Below are positions 1 to 7,695 of a DNA stretch of 12,713 bases, piece by piece. The position numbers and the translations under genes were made by a program. Source of the stretch: Actinomycetota bacterium (lineage in GTDB: Bacteria; Actinomycetota; Actinomycetes; Nanopelagicales; Nanopelagicaceae); assembly GCA_009702845.1 (NCBI GenBank), contig WLHG01000012.1, positions 1-12,713 on the forward strand. Reading direction: 5' to 3'. The stretch's first letter is position 1. Each line of letters begins with the position of its first letter. Below the pieces are notes generated by a model. It did not search any database. It had not been told where the DNA came from and saw nothing but the letters and a program-made list of their open reading frames with translations.

Positions 1-10
1 CATTGAACAC

Positions 11-3000
11 GTGCCCGCGCAGCCCTTAGCAACGTCAACGGATATTGACTGGACCGTAGAGCCTGCGATAAATCTAGTTAATGAGTTGATTGCCGAGTCC
101 GAAAAATTACGCAGCCGTCATGATGAGGCAAATAGGCGAAGGTTTTCTAGACTTCTCAAAGACTCAGCTGCAATTGATTTAACGATGTCTCTGACCGATG
201 AGGTCATGAGAATTACTTCGATGCGTCGGGCTGCGAAAACATTTCGAAGGAGTGCAAGAAACGTTGGCCGTGAAGGCTTAGGAACCTTGGATTACTGTGG
301 AATCAAATTGGCAGCCCCGTTCTCATTGATTTTTCCAGATTTAGTTATGCGAATCGTTCATTTGAGAGTGCGCATGGCGGCCGAGGGAATAATTTTACCG
401 GCAGAAAGCGCTCTCCTTCAAAAACATATTGAGAACAGAGCTAAAGAGGGAATCAAACTAAATATAAATCTCTTGGGTGAAGCGGTTCTGGGGGAGAACG
501 AAGCAGCTCAACGGTTGCAGTCGATTATGGAGTTGGTTACTCGCCCTCACATTAATTATGTATCGGTAAAAATATCCTCGATTGTAAGTCAGTTGATCAC
601 AATCGATCATGCTGGATCAGTTGAACGCGCTGCAGAGCGTCTGCGATTGCTATACGCCCAAGCCATCGCACACAATGTCTTCGTCAATTTGGATATGGAA
701 GAGTTTCGAGATTTAGCGATCACGGTGGATGTTTTCAAGAAAGTTCTTAGTGAGCCAGAGTTCGAAAATCTGGAAGCGGGAATTGTTTTACAGGCTTATC
801 TTCCCGATTCACATATCGCTTTTTCTGACTTAGTTGAGTGGTCGATTACGCGCCATCAGAAGACAGGGGCAAGAATAAAGATCCGCCTCGTCAAAGGTGC
901 AAATTTAGCGATGGAAAAGGCAGAGGCAGAGCTACATGGTTGGGTGGCGGCGCCTTATGCAACCAAGGCCGACGTTGATGCCAGCTACACGCGTCTGATC
1001 GATTGTGCATTGCGGGCTCAGAACTCTGCTGCGGTAAGAATCGGTATTGCTAGCCACAACCTTTTTCATCTTGCATGGGCGATTGAAGTTGCAAAGATGC
1101 GCGGCGTAGAGAACCAACTCGATATAGAGATGTTGGAGGGAATGGCAAATGCAGAATCGTTAGCTATCTCCAGTCACACCCCTAGAGTGCTTCTATATAC
1201 ACCAGTGACGCAGTACGACAATTTTCCAACTGCAGTTGCCTATCTTGTTCGAAGACTGGATGAGAATACTTCTACTGATAACTACCTTCGCGCCTCATTT
1301 GATATTGCACAAGATAAAGTGGGTTTTTCCGAGCAGAGAGCGCGTTTTTTAGCTTCAATCCGCGATCGCCATACTATTTCAACAAAGTCGCGTCGACATA
1401 ACCTCCTTCTAGAAGATGCAGAGCAGGAGTATTCACAAGGTATTTTTATTAACACCAGCGATAGCGATGCAACCAATCCACTCTTTATTCAAAAATTACA
1501 GAGTGAGTTAAAGAGTATTTACTCCGATGACACGCTAACTATTCCGTTGGTTATTGATGGAGACGAAGTGCTGGTAGAAGACTTTGAAATTGGAGTAACA
1601 CCAAATGAACAGGGTAGCCAGTGGTATCGATACAGCATCGCTACGTCAGAGTTAGTTGATAAGGCCTTTGATTCAGCACGTCTTGCGATAACAAACTGGA
1701 GTTCACTAGGAGCTCATGGTCGTGGAGAGATTTTGGCAAAAGCGGCGCATCTTATGGATAGTAATAGAGCGAGAATTATTGCCACGATGTCTAGGGATGC
1801 CGGAAAGACTTACTCTGAGGCCGATCCCGAAGTCAGTGAAGGAATCGATTTCGCTCGTTTCTATGCGCTCTCTTCACGTGAAAAGGAGCAGGGTTCAACG
1901 CCTGTCGGAGTAGTTGTAATTGTGCCACCATGGAATTTTCCATTTGCAATTCCACTTGGTGGCGTCTGCGCAGCACTGGCTGCTGGAAATACAGTTATTC
2001 TCAAATCTGCCCCGGAAACCGTCGCTACCGCATGGTTGATGGCGCAGAATCTGTGGAGCGCTGGCGTTCCGAAAGATGTTCTGCAATTTGTATCGACTCG
2101 GGATGATGAGGTTGGAAAGTATTTAGTTTCACACAGCCAAGTAGATGCACTAATTTTGACTGGAGCTTTTGAAACCGCTGAGCTGTTCACCTCTTGGAGG
2201 TCGGATTTAAACTTATTGGCTGAAACTAGCGGAAAAAATGCGATCCTCATTTCAGCAAGTGCCGATATTGATAACGCTGTTAAGGATTTAGTTCAGTCGG
2301 CATTTGGTCACGCCGGACAAAAATGTAGCGCAGCGAGTTTGGCGATTGTTGAAACCGGTGTTTACCGAAATCCCGCCTTCATTCATCAACTCAAAGATGC
2401 TGTTCAAACCCTGACAACTGCATCGTCGCAATTAACATCGACTGCCGTTGGTCCAGTGATACATCCACCGACCGGCGCACTCCTTCGAGCGCTAACGGGA
2501 CTGGAAGAGGGCGAGAGCTGGTTAGTAGCACCGCAAGCATTGGATGCGACAGGTTATCTATGGTCACCGGGAGTCAAGATCGGGGTTCGTCCAGGCTCAT
2601 GGAGCCATATGAATGAATGGTTCGGTCCGGTCTTGGGCATTATTGAGGCACCTGATTTTGACACTGCAATCGAAATTCAAAATGCATGTGACTTCGGATT
2701 AACTGCAGGCATTCAATCACTTGATGTAGTTGAGTGCGAACAATGGATTGACCAAGTTCAGGCGGGAAATCTGTATGTCAACCGTGGCACGACAGGCGCT
2801 GTCGTAAATCGACAGCCCTTTGGTGGTTGGAAGCGAAGCAGCGTCGGTGCGACATCAAAAGCGGGAGGTTCGAACTATTTAAATAATCTTCGTTCATGGG
2901 AAGCGATGGATGATCTCTCACCGACACAAAGCTCGTCGGCAGATTGGTGGCAATCAACCGGTTCCCAGGCTATTGATCGTTCCGGTTTGCGGGTTGAACG

Positions 3001-3346
3001 AAATTACCAGAGATATCGCCCGTACTTAAAACCCGTTGTTGTTTGTATTGATTCTACGGTTGATAAAAGCGTCATCGAATATATTGAGTGGGTTTCCAAT
3101 TTAGTTGGAACGAAAGTCGAGTTCAATAGGTCGAACGCTCCGATTGGTGACTGCTCGAAAGTGCGTTGGCTCAGAGATGGAGCTGCTCCAATCGCCGAAC
3201 TACTGACGCGTGGGATTAGTGTGGATGTCCGTCCTATAGCTGCGCGTGGAGACGTCGAGACACCACGATGGCTACTCGAGCAGAGTGTTTCGATCACTAA
3301 TCACCGTTATGGAAATGTAGGAGGAGGGCCACAACCAGAGCTGTAG
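11..3346 (+). CDS. putA: Bifunctional proline dehydrogenase / L-glutamate gamma-semialdehyde dehydrogenase (PutA)
   Basis: Oxidises proline to glutamate in two steps: an FAD-dependent proline dehydrogenase makes pyrroline-5-carboxylate, and an NAD-dependent aldehyde dehydrogenase domain oxidises the semialdehyde. The PRODH barrel covers roughly residues 80-470, with K187 (VSVKIS), D228 (NLDMEE), R292 (IRLVKG) and the substrate-carboxylate motif YLVRRLDEN at 411-419 (R414, R415, E418). The ALDH domain covers roughly 510-985, with N642 in PWNFPF, E738 in LLAETSGKN and catalytic C772 in GHAGQKCS. A C-terminal extension ends near SITNHRYGN, a tail I associate with longer PutA proteins. No N-terminal RHH DNA-binding domain is present, so it is not an autorepressor of the E. 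coli type. The GTG at 11 is the first usable start, but the frame is open to the window edge, so the true start could lie upstream. At about 1111 residues the length suits the family. Confidence 0.95.
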   Translation: MPAQPLATSTDIDWTVEPAINLVNELIAESEKLRSRHDEANRRRFSRLLKDSAAIDLTMSLTDEVMRITSMRRAAKTFRRSARNVGREGLGTLDYCGIKLAAPFSLIFPDLVMRIVHLRVRMAAEGIILPAESALLQKHIENRAKEGIKLNINLLGEAVLGENEAAQRLQSIMELVTRPHINYVSVKISSIVSQLITIDHAGSVERAAERLRLLYAQAIAHNVFVNLDMEEFRDLAITVDVFKKVLSEPEFENLEAGIVLQAYLPDSHIAFSDLVEWSITRHQKTGARIKIRLVKGANLAMEKAEAELHGWVAAPYATKADVDASYTRLIDCALRAQNSAAVRIGIASHNLFHLAWAIEVAKMRGVENQLDIEMLEGMANAESLAISSHTPRVLLYTPVTQYDNFPTAVAYLVRRLDENTSTDNYLRASFDIAQDKVGFSEQRARFLASIRDRHTISTKSRRHNLLLEDAEQEYSQGIFINTSDSDATNPLFIQKLQSELKSIYSDDTLTIPLVIDGDEVLVEDFEIGVTPNEQGSQWYRYSIATSELVDKAFDSARLAITNWSSLGAHGRGEILAKAAHLMDSNRARIIATMSRDAGKTYSEADPEVSEGIDFARFYALSSREKEQGSTPVGVVVIVPPWNFPFAIPLGGVCAALAAGNTVILKSAPETVATAWLMAQNLWSAGVPKDVLQFVSTRDDEVGKYLVSHSQVDALILTGAFETAELFTSWRSDLNLLAETSGKNAILISASADIDNAVKDLVQSAFGHAGQKCSAASLAIVETGVYRNPAFIHQLKDAVQTLTTASSQLTSTAVGPVIHPPTGALLRALTGLEEGESWLVAPQALDATGYLWSPGVKIGVRPGSWSHMNEWFGPVLGIIEAPDFDTAIEIQNACDFGLTAGIQSLDVVECEQWIDQVQAGNLYVNRGTTGAVVNRQPFGGWKRSSVGATSKAGGSNYLNNLRSWEAMDDLSPTQSSSADWWQSTGSQAIDRSGLRVERNYQRYRPYLKPVVVCIDSTVDKSVIEYIEWVSNLVGTKVEFNRSNAPIGDCSKVRWLRDGAAPIAELLTRGISVDVRPIAARGDVETPRWLLEQSVSITNHRYGNVGGGPQPEL

Positions 3347-3444
3347 CTCAATAGATTTATCCACACTGTGTTTTTTTCGAAAGTCGATCTGTCAGCGCCT
3401 ATCGCGATTCTGGGTTCTCCACACCAGATACAGGGGGCAACACA
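3347..3444. other. putA to SSB-like gene intergenic region
   Basis: This 98-bp gap holds a perfect DnaA-box nonamer (TTATCCACA), a second nonamer differing at one base 58 bp further on, and a run of seven T at 3371-3377. The T run follows only a very weak hairpin (CAC/GTG), so I do not call a confident putA terminator. An inverted repeat TCTGG (3409-3413) / CCAGA (3424-3428) encloses the second nonamer. Just before the next gene, GGGGG at 3432-3436 is a good ribosome binding site for the ATG at 3445. I see no convincing -35/-10 pair. Confidence 0.5.
3357..3365 (+). promoter_or_regulatory. DnaA-box-like nonamer TTATCCACA
   Basis: The nine bases are an exact match to the classical bacterial DnaA box TTWTNCACA. 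It sits in one of the few intergenic gaps, 11 bp after the putA stop codon. A related nonamer, TTCTCCACA, lies on the same strand at 3415-3423. DnaA boxes outside the origin can control transcription or titrate DnaA; whether this one is bound is unknown. A chance match in the whole window has a probability of about a tenth. Confidence 0.4.
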
Positions 3445-3783
3445 ATGGTTAAAAAGAAGAAAGAGATCGCAGATATTGAGCCCGACTATTCACTCAATGA
3501 TCTACTGCTGAGAGGGCGGGTATCGGACAAAGCCATTCAGAAGGAGCTGCCAAGCGGTGATACCGTCGTTGAGTTTCGGCTGATAATCGCTAGGGAACGT
3601 GGCAAGGGTGTAGATACCCTGGATATCGCTGCCTGGAGCGCCAAGGCTAGGAGAAGTGCTCTAACCCTCAAACCCGATGAGTGGATTGAGGTATCTGGAA
3701 GTGTCCATCGCCGCTTTTTCCAGAACGCATCAGGCCTTGCAAGTCGTTGGCAAGTAGAAGCGATTGAGATTGCGCGGATATAG
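3445..3783 (+). CDS. Short single-stranded-DNA-binding-like OB-fold protein
   Basis: Probably binds single-stranded DNA. The 112 residues read as one SSB-type OB fold: strands LRGRVS (22-27), VVEFRLII (41-48), DTLDIAAW (57-64), EWIEVSGSV (79-87) and RWQVEAIEI (101-109), with W64 where classical SSB has an aromatic in its CVAWG-like strand. The N-terminus (KKKKE) is basic. It stops right after the last strand, so the flexible linker and acidic DDDIPF-like tip that recruit repair proteins in canonical SSB are missing. The main replicative ssb usually sits between rpsF and rpsR, so this is probably a paralogue. The start is supported by GGGGG eight bases upstream. It leads a run of three small genes before tlyA. 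Fold assignment fairly sure; biological role inferred. Confidence 0.8.
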   Translation: MVKKKKEIADIEPDYSLNDLLLRGRVSDKAIQKELPSGDTVVEFRLIIARERGKGVDTLDIAAWSAKARRSALTLKPDEWIEVSGSVHRRFFQNASGLASRWQVEAIEIARI

Positions 3784-3797
3784 GTACTCTTACCTCT

Positions 3798-4139
3798 ATG
3801 GCCAATGACATTTTCTCAACGCTGCGCACATATCTGACGAAGGTCACCGATGGCGATAAGAGTGCAAATGAAGTTGCCTCTGCCGTAAATCAGTGGGTTC
3901 GTGAGGGTGGAGAGGCGTTAAAGATCAAGATTGAGGATGAAGTTGAGCGTTCGGTCTCCAAGATGGGCTTTGTTAAGCGCGGTGAGTTCGAGGCGCTTAA
4001 AGAGGAAGTAGCTCGTTTAAAGGCAGATTCAAAAAAAGAGAGCGCCACTAAACCGACAACAAAAAAGGCGGCAACTAAAAAACCGGCAGCGAAGAAGGCT
4101 GCAGCCAAGAAATCCACGGCTAAGAAGGCGAGTAAATAA
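3798..4139 (+). CDS. Coiled-coil protein with Lys/Ala-rich histone-H1-like tail
   Basis: Function not known. The 113-residue protein has two parts. Residues 1-76 are helical, with a predicted-looking coiled coil ending in MGFVKRGEFEALKEEVARLK; that stretch recalls the VxREEFxxLxxxVxxLE motif of BMFP/UbiK-type accessory proteins and phasin-like proteins. Residues 77-113 are almost only K, A, T, P and S in irregular KKA/KKP units, like histone-H1-like or AlgP/HupB-type tails that bind DNA, RNA or polyphosphate. No signal peptide or membrane segment. It starts 14 nt after the SSB-like gene. The upstream ribosome site is poor: AGGT at 3782-3785 lies within a small AGGTA/TACCT inverted repeat (3782-3795). 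The next ATG begins at the base directly after its stop codon, implying co-translation. Confidence 0.75.
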   Translation: MANDIFSTLRTYLTKVTDGDKSANEVASAVNQWVREGGEALKIKIEDEVERSVSKMGFVKRGEFEALKEEVARLKADSKKESATKPTTKKAATKKPAAKKAAAKKSTAKKASK

Positions 4140-4292
4140 ATGGATAGCCCAATTAATGGTGAGAGTTTGGTTGAAGAGGTTCGCAATGAGCTTGTTGAGA
4201 TCGATTCAATGGCGATCAACGATCACGCCCAACGCTTTGAAGAGCTCCATAATAAACTTTCAACTGCTCTCTCCTCAATAGACGGACTTTAA
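4140..4292 (+). CDS. Conserved-context 50-residue protein upstream of tlyA
   Basis: A 50-codon reading frame with ATG at 4140, the base immediately after the preceding TAA, and a TAA stop at 4290-4292. The product is acidic and looks all-helical, with heptad-like spacing (LVEEVRNELVEID, then HAQRFEELHNKLSTALSSIDGL). AAGG at 4125-4128, inside the lysine codons of the upstream gene, could serve as ribosome binding site. M. tuberculosis also has a very small gene of unknown function (Rv1693) just before tlyA, so a small helical protein at this position may be an actinobacterial trait; that homology is my inference. The placement, coding-like codon use and tight junction make it likely real. No function can be assigned. 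Confidence 0.6.
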   Translation: MDSPINGESLVEEVRNELVEIDSMAINDHAQRFEELHNKLSTALSSIDGL

Positions 4293-4307
4293 TAGGTACA
4301 ACTACGA

Positions 4308-5096
4308 ATGAAGATACGACTAGATGCAGAGTTAGTACGTCGCGAACTCGCACGCTCGCGCGAAAATGCATCGGATCTTATTGAGTCTCGTTCAGTTTTA
4401 GTCAATGGAATTCCTGCAACAAAGCCGGCAACAATGGTCGATGCTCAGACATCTATCAAGTTAGCTGGCAAGCGCGATGACTTTGTTTCACGCGGTGGTC
4501 ATAAATTGGCAGGGGCGCTCGATGCATTTGCTGGAGTCATTGTCGAAGGAAGACGTTGCTTGGATGCAGGAGCTTCCACTGGTGGCTTTACCGATGTTCT
4601 ATTGCGCAGAAGCGCCGCTCATGTTGTCGCAGTTGATGTCGGATATGGCCAATTAGCCTGGTCGCTGCGCCAAGATGAACGGGTCAGTATTTTGGACCGC
4701 ACCAACATACGTCACTTAACGGGGGACGTGGTAGGTGAACCGATAGACCTAGTTGTTGCCGATCTAAGTTTTATCTCATTGACATTGGTTTTACCGGCCC
4801 TTGCCGCGGTTTCAAAGCCCGATGCTGATTTCGTTGTAATGGTTAAACCGCAGTTTGAAGTCGGGCGCGAAAAATTAGGCGCAGGGGGAGTGGTGCGCGA
4901 TCCCCAGCTTCGAAAAGCAGCTGTAATAGATGTAGCCGACTCTGCCTACGACGTAGGGCTCGGCACCATGGCAATTGTTGCCAGCCCTCTGCCGGGTCCT
5001 GCTGGAAATGTTGAGTATTTCCTCTGGCTAAAACGTGGGGCGCCAGCTATTGATCATGAAGCTCTCGATCGAGCTATCCAAGAGGGTCCGGCGTAA
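4308..5096 (+). CDS. tlyA: TlyA-type rRNA 2'-O-methyltransferase
   Basis: Adds 2'-O-methyl groups to cytidines of ribosomal RNA; in M. tuberculosis TlyA modifies C1409 of 16S and C1920 of 23S rRNA, and its loss gives capreomycin resistance. Residues 1-55 are an S4 RNA-binding domain and 60-245 an FtsJ-like methyltransferase. The SAM-binding motif is DAGASTGGFTDVLL (86-99). The catalytic K-D-K-E set is K66 (SRGGHK), D152 (VADLSF), K180 (VKPQF) and E236 (NVEYF). At 262 residues with a full N-terminal S4 region it resembles the longer, dual-target type. The interdomain tetrapeptide, RAWV in M. tuberculosis, reads DDFV here (57-60). The start follows the 50-residue gene by 15 nt. The stop TAA shares its last A with the ATG of nadK, so the two are translationally coupled. 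Confidence 0.95.
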   Translation: MKIRLDAELVRRELARSRENASDLIESRSVLVNGIPATKPATMVDAQTSIKLAGKRDDFVSRGGHKLAGALDAFAGVIVEGRRCLDAGASTGGFTDVLLRRSAAHVVAVDVGYGQLAWSLRQDERVSILDRTNIRHLTGDVVGEPIDLVVADLSFISLTLVLPALAAVSKPDADFVVMVKPQFEVGREKLGAGGVVRDPQLRKAAVIDVADSAYDVGLGTMAIVASPLPGPAGNVEYFLWLKRGAPAIDHEALDRAIQEGPA

Positions 5097-5947
5097 TGCG
5101 CAATTTATTGTTTGTCTGTAATCCTACGCGTCCACAGGCCGTTGAGGCGGCCATCAAACTTGCTAAGGATTTCCGTAGCGCTGGCTTTTCTCTTTATACG
5201 ATTTCCGATATCTCGATCAACGGAGTGACCAACTGCAACGTTGATCAGTTACCAGAGCTAGAAGTGGGTGTCGTACTTGGTGGCGATGGAACAATGTTGC
5301 GTGCTGCTGAGGTCACAAGAAATCATCAAATTCCTTTGCTGGGGGTCAATCTCGGTCACGTTGGCTTTCTCGCCGAGGTAGAAAAGCTCTCTCTCGATGT
5401 AGTTGTAAGTGCAATCACCGAAAAGAAGTATGTAATTGACTCCCGAATGACTCTTAAATACTCAGTTATTAGAGGTGATACTGAAGTCTCGCAAGGGTGG
5501 GCACTGAATGAAGTTACCGTTGAGCGTCGGCATGCAACGATGGTTGAACTATTTTTAGAGATCGATAAACGCCCTATCTCACGATGGGGTTGCGATGGCT
5601 TAATTTGTTCAACTCCAACGGGTTCAACCGCCTACGCTTTTTCTGCTGGCGGGCCAGTCGTTTGGCCAGAGGTAGATGCCTTAGTAGTTTTGCCAATTTC
5701 AGCCCATGCTCTCTTTTCACGTCCATTAGTAATTTCAACTCAATCTGAGATTGTGGTGCGAATTGAATCGGCACAGGCATTGCTCTCCTCAGATTCCCTT
5801 CGTAACTTCGAACTTGTAGAGGGTGATCGAGTACATATTTCGAAAGATAACGCCATTGTTCGTTTAGCGCACTTAAGTAATACTCTTTTTAGCGATCGAT
5901 TAGTAGCTAAATTCAAACTACCGGTTCAGGGTTGGCGCGGTGAGTGA
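5096..5947 (+). CDS. nadK: NAD kinase
   Basis: Phosphorylates NAD to NADP using ATP or, in actinobacteria, polyphosphate. Family signatures are all present: the GGDGT loop at 62-66 with catalytic D64, the NE pair N138-E139 in ALNEVTVER, and the CDGLICSTPTGSTAY segment at 166-180 followed by SAGGPVVWP. The 283-residue length is normal. Its ATG overlaps the tlyA stop by one base and its own TGA overlaps the start of recN by eight bases. This tlyA-nadK-recN order is the standard actinobacterial arrangement (Rv1694-Rv1696 in M. tuberculosis), which supports the assignment. No separate promoter is visible, so expression presumably depends on upstream transcription. Confidence 0.96.
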   Translation: MRNLLFVCNPTRPQAVEAAIKLAKDFRSAGFSLYTISDISINGVTNCNVDQLPELEVGVVLGGDGTMLRAAEVTRNHQIPLLGVNLGHVGFLAEVEKLSLDVVVSAITEKKYVIDSRMTLKYSVIRGDTEVSQGWALNEVTVERRHATMVELFLEIDKRPISRWGCDGLICSTPTGSTAYAFSAGGPVVWPEVDALVVLPISAHALFSRPLVISTQSEIVVRIESAQALLSSDSLRNFELVEGDRVHISKDNAIVRLAHLSNTLFSDRLVAKFKLPVQGWRGE

Positions 5948-7658
5948 GCGGACATTTCTCGATGAGATTACGATTAAATCTATCGGTGTCATCGATCAAG
6001 CAACGTTAGAGATCTCTAAAGGTTTAACGGTTCTCTCAGGAGAAACCGGCGCGGGAAAAACTATGATTTTAACTGCCCTTAACCTCATTTTGGGCGGCAA
6101 GAGCGATAGTGCATTAGTGCGAAAAGGCAGCGAAAGACTTTTAGCCAGCGGTAGTTTTACGATTCCGCAAAAGCAAAACCATAGTTTCGATGATTGTGGC
6201 GTGGTTGTTGAAGATAATCAGCTGATAATTACTCGCACCGTCAATGTAGATGGAAAGAGCAAGGCGACCGCCAATGGCGTCTTAGTAACTGCAGGCACAT
6301 TGGCATCTGTAAGCGAACTATTGGTCGAGGTTCATGCCCAAGCCGCTAATACCAATATTAGTAAGAGCGCCAAACAGCGTGAACTAATCGATAGATTCGC
6401 AGGCGAAGAGTTTCAAAGAGCTATGGATCTTTATTCATCTGCTCTCTCTCAATATCAGAGTTTAAAATCTAGAATCCAGGCTCTGCGTAAAAGCGTTGAC
6501 CAGGCCGATAATGAGCTCAAGGCGTTACGCGAATTCGCCGCCGCGCTTTCGACGCTAAAGCTAAAACTAGGTGAGTATGGAGAAATCAATAGCGCGATAG
6601 ATCGCTTATCAAATGTTGAAGAGTTACGAATTGCCGGAGAGTCGGCAACACAGGCAGTAGATGATGAAGAGTCAGGAGTACTGACGGCGCTGGGAACCGC
6701 GCGTCGCGCTTTGGAGAGCGCTAAATCAAAAGATCATGCGCTCGAGGCTATCCATTCCCAGCTCAGTGAAGCCTTTTTTCTTATCGATGATGCACGGGGC
6801 CAACTTGCAACTTATACGAACTCTCTGGAGGCAGATCCAGCAGGATTGGATTTTTTGAACGCGAGAAAACTATCGATTCATACCCTAGTAAAGAAATATG
6901 GCAGTGGCGGAACACCTGAGGTTGAAGCAGATCTGCTCATTAAGCGCTTTGAATCTTCATCCAACGAGATAGCTGATTTAGAGGGCGGCGATGATCGTCT
7001 CATTGAGATGGAGTCCGAGCTAGTTGGAATTAAGAAGGCGTTAGTAGTTGCTGCAAAAGATTTAACAAAACTTCGTACGAAGGCCGCCGAAGACTTGGGT
7101 GTGCGTGTTACATCGGAGGTTCAGCAGTTGTCTATGCCCCATACAACATTCTCTGCACGCGTTGAGAGTGTGGATTACACCGCACTGAAAGAATCTGATT
7201 TTACTGCAACCGGTTGCGATGAAGTTTCTATGTACATCTCTTCCCACAAGGATGCACCACTCGTTGCCTTAGCAAAGGGTGCAAGTGGCGGAGAGATGTC
7301 ACGAGTGATGTTGGCCTTGGAAGTCGTAATTGCCGCATCACATCCAGTGGGTACATATGTTTTTGATGAAGTAGATGCAGGAGTTGGCGGTAAGGCGGCG
7401 ATTGAAGTCGGAAGACGGCTTCATGCGCTCTCACGCCATGCTCAAGTAATCGTCGTCACGCACCTTCCACAAGTTGCGGCGTGGGCAGATTCACATTTCG
7501 TCGTAACGAAAAATATTGATGGCTCGGTAAGCCAAAGTGATGTGAGAAAAGTCGAGGGCGAAGATCGCATAGAAGAGATTGCTCGAATGCTGGCAGGATT
7601 TGAGAACTCCGTGAGCGCCAGAGAACACGCCGCCGAGCTGCTATCTCTGAAGGTGTAA
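5940..7658 (+). CDS. recN: DNA repair protein RecN
   Basis: An SMC-like ATPase that acts early in double-strand-break repair, holding or tethering DNA ends. The N-terminal half-ATPase has Walker A GETGAGKT (34-41). Long helical, coiled-coil-like segments run through roughly 150-220 and 330-390. The C-terminal half carries the ABC signature GASGGEMSR starting at 447, Walker B TYVFDEVDAGVGG with D476/E477, and the switch-histidine region VVTHLPQVAAWAD. At 572 residues it is complete. It starts at GTG 5940 inside the last codons of nadK, an overlap of 8 nt. In many actinobacteria two further genes (steA and steB/mctB types) separate recN from pyrG; here pyrG follows after 35 nt. Confidence 0.96.
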   Translation: MSERTFLDEITIKSIGVIDQATLEISKGLTVLSGETGAGKTMILTALNLILGGKSDSALVRKGSERLLASGSFTIPQKQNHSFDDCGVVVEDNQLIITRTVNVDGKSKATANGVLVTAGTLASVSELLVEVHAQAANTNISKSAKQRELIDRFAGEEFQRAMDLYSSALSQYQSLKSRIQALRKSVDQADNELKALREFAAALSTLKLKLGEYGEINSAIDRLSNVEELRIAGESATQAVDDEESGVLTALGTARRALESAKSKDHALEAIHSQLSEAFFLIDDARGQLATYTNSLEADPAGLDFLNARKLSIHTLVKKYGSGGTPEVEADLLIKRFESSSNEIADLEGGDDRLIEMESELVGIKKALVVAAKDLTKLRTKAAEDLGVRVTSEVQQLSMPHTTFSARVESVDYTALKESDFTATGCDEVSMYISSHKDAPLVALAKGASGGEMSRVMLALEVVIAASHPVGTYVFDEVDAGVGGKAAIEVGRRLHALSRHAQVIVVTHLPQVAAWADSHFVVTKNIDGSVSQSDVRKVEGEDRIEEIARMLAGFENSVSAREHAAELLSLKV

Positions 7659-7678
7659 GAGGGCGGCTCAATTAAGTG

Positions 7679-7695
7679 ATAGGTTCGACTCCCAT
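7679..7695 (+). other. tRNA T-arm look-alike overlapping the pyrG start
   Basis: The sequence GGTTCGACTCC at 7682-7692 matches the conserved T-loop region of tRNAs, and flanking bases pair in four of five stem positions (ATAGG with CCCAT; one A-C mismatch). Seven bases downstream could imitate an acceptor strand, GGGCCAG, but I find no matching CTGGCCC, D-arm or anticodon arm upstream. It is therefore either coincidence or a relic, not a tRNA gene. Confidence 0.2.

Noticed and set aside
1861..2250. 129-codon open frame on the - strand inside putA
   Set aside because: Antisense to the conserved ALDH region; the translation has no recognisable motifs and putA is clearly coding over the same bases.
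3782..3795. AGGTA-CTCT-TACCT hairpin just before the tailed protein's ATG as an RNA switch
   Set aside because: A five-pair stem is too short to distinguish from chance, and no competing structure or conserved aptamer is visible.
3890..4219. 109-codon - strand frame with a hydrophobic stretch that looks like a membrane segment
   Set aside because: The Phe/Ala-rich stretch is just the antisense of the Lys/Ala codon repeats in the tailed protein gene.
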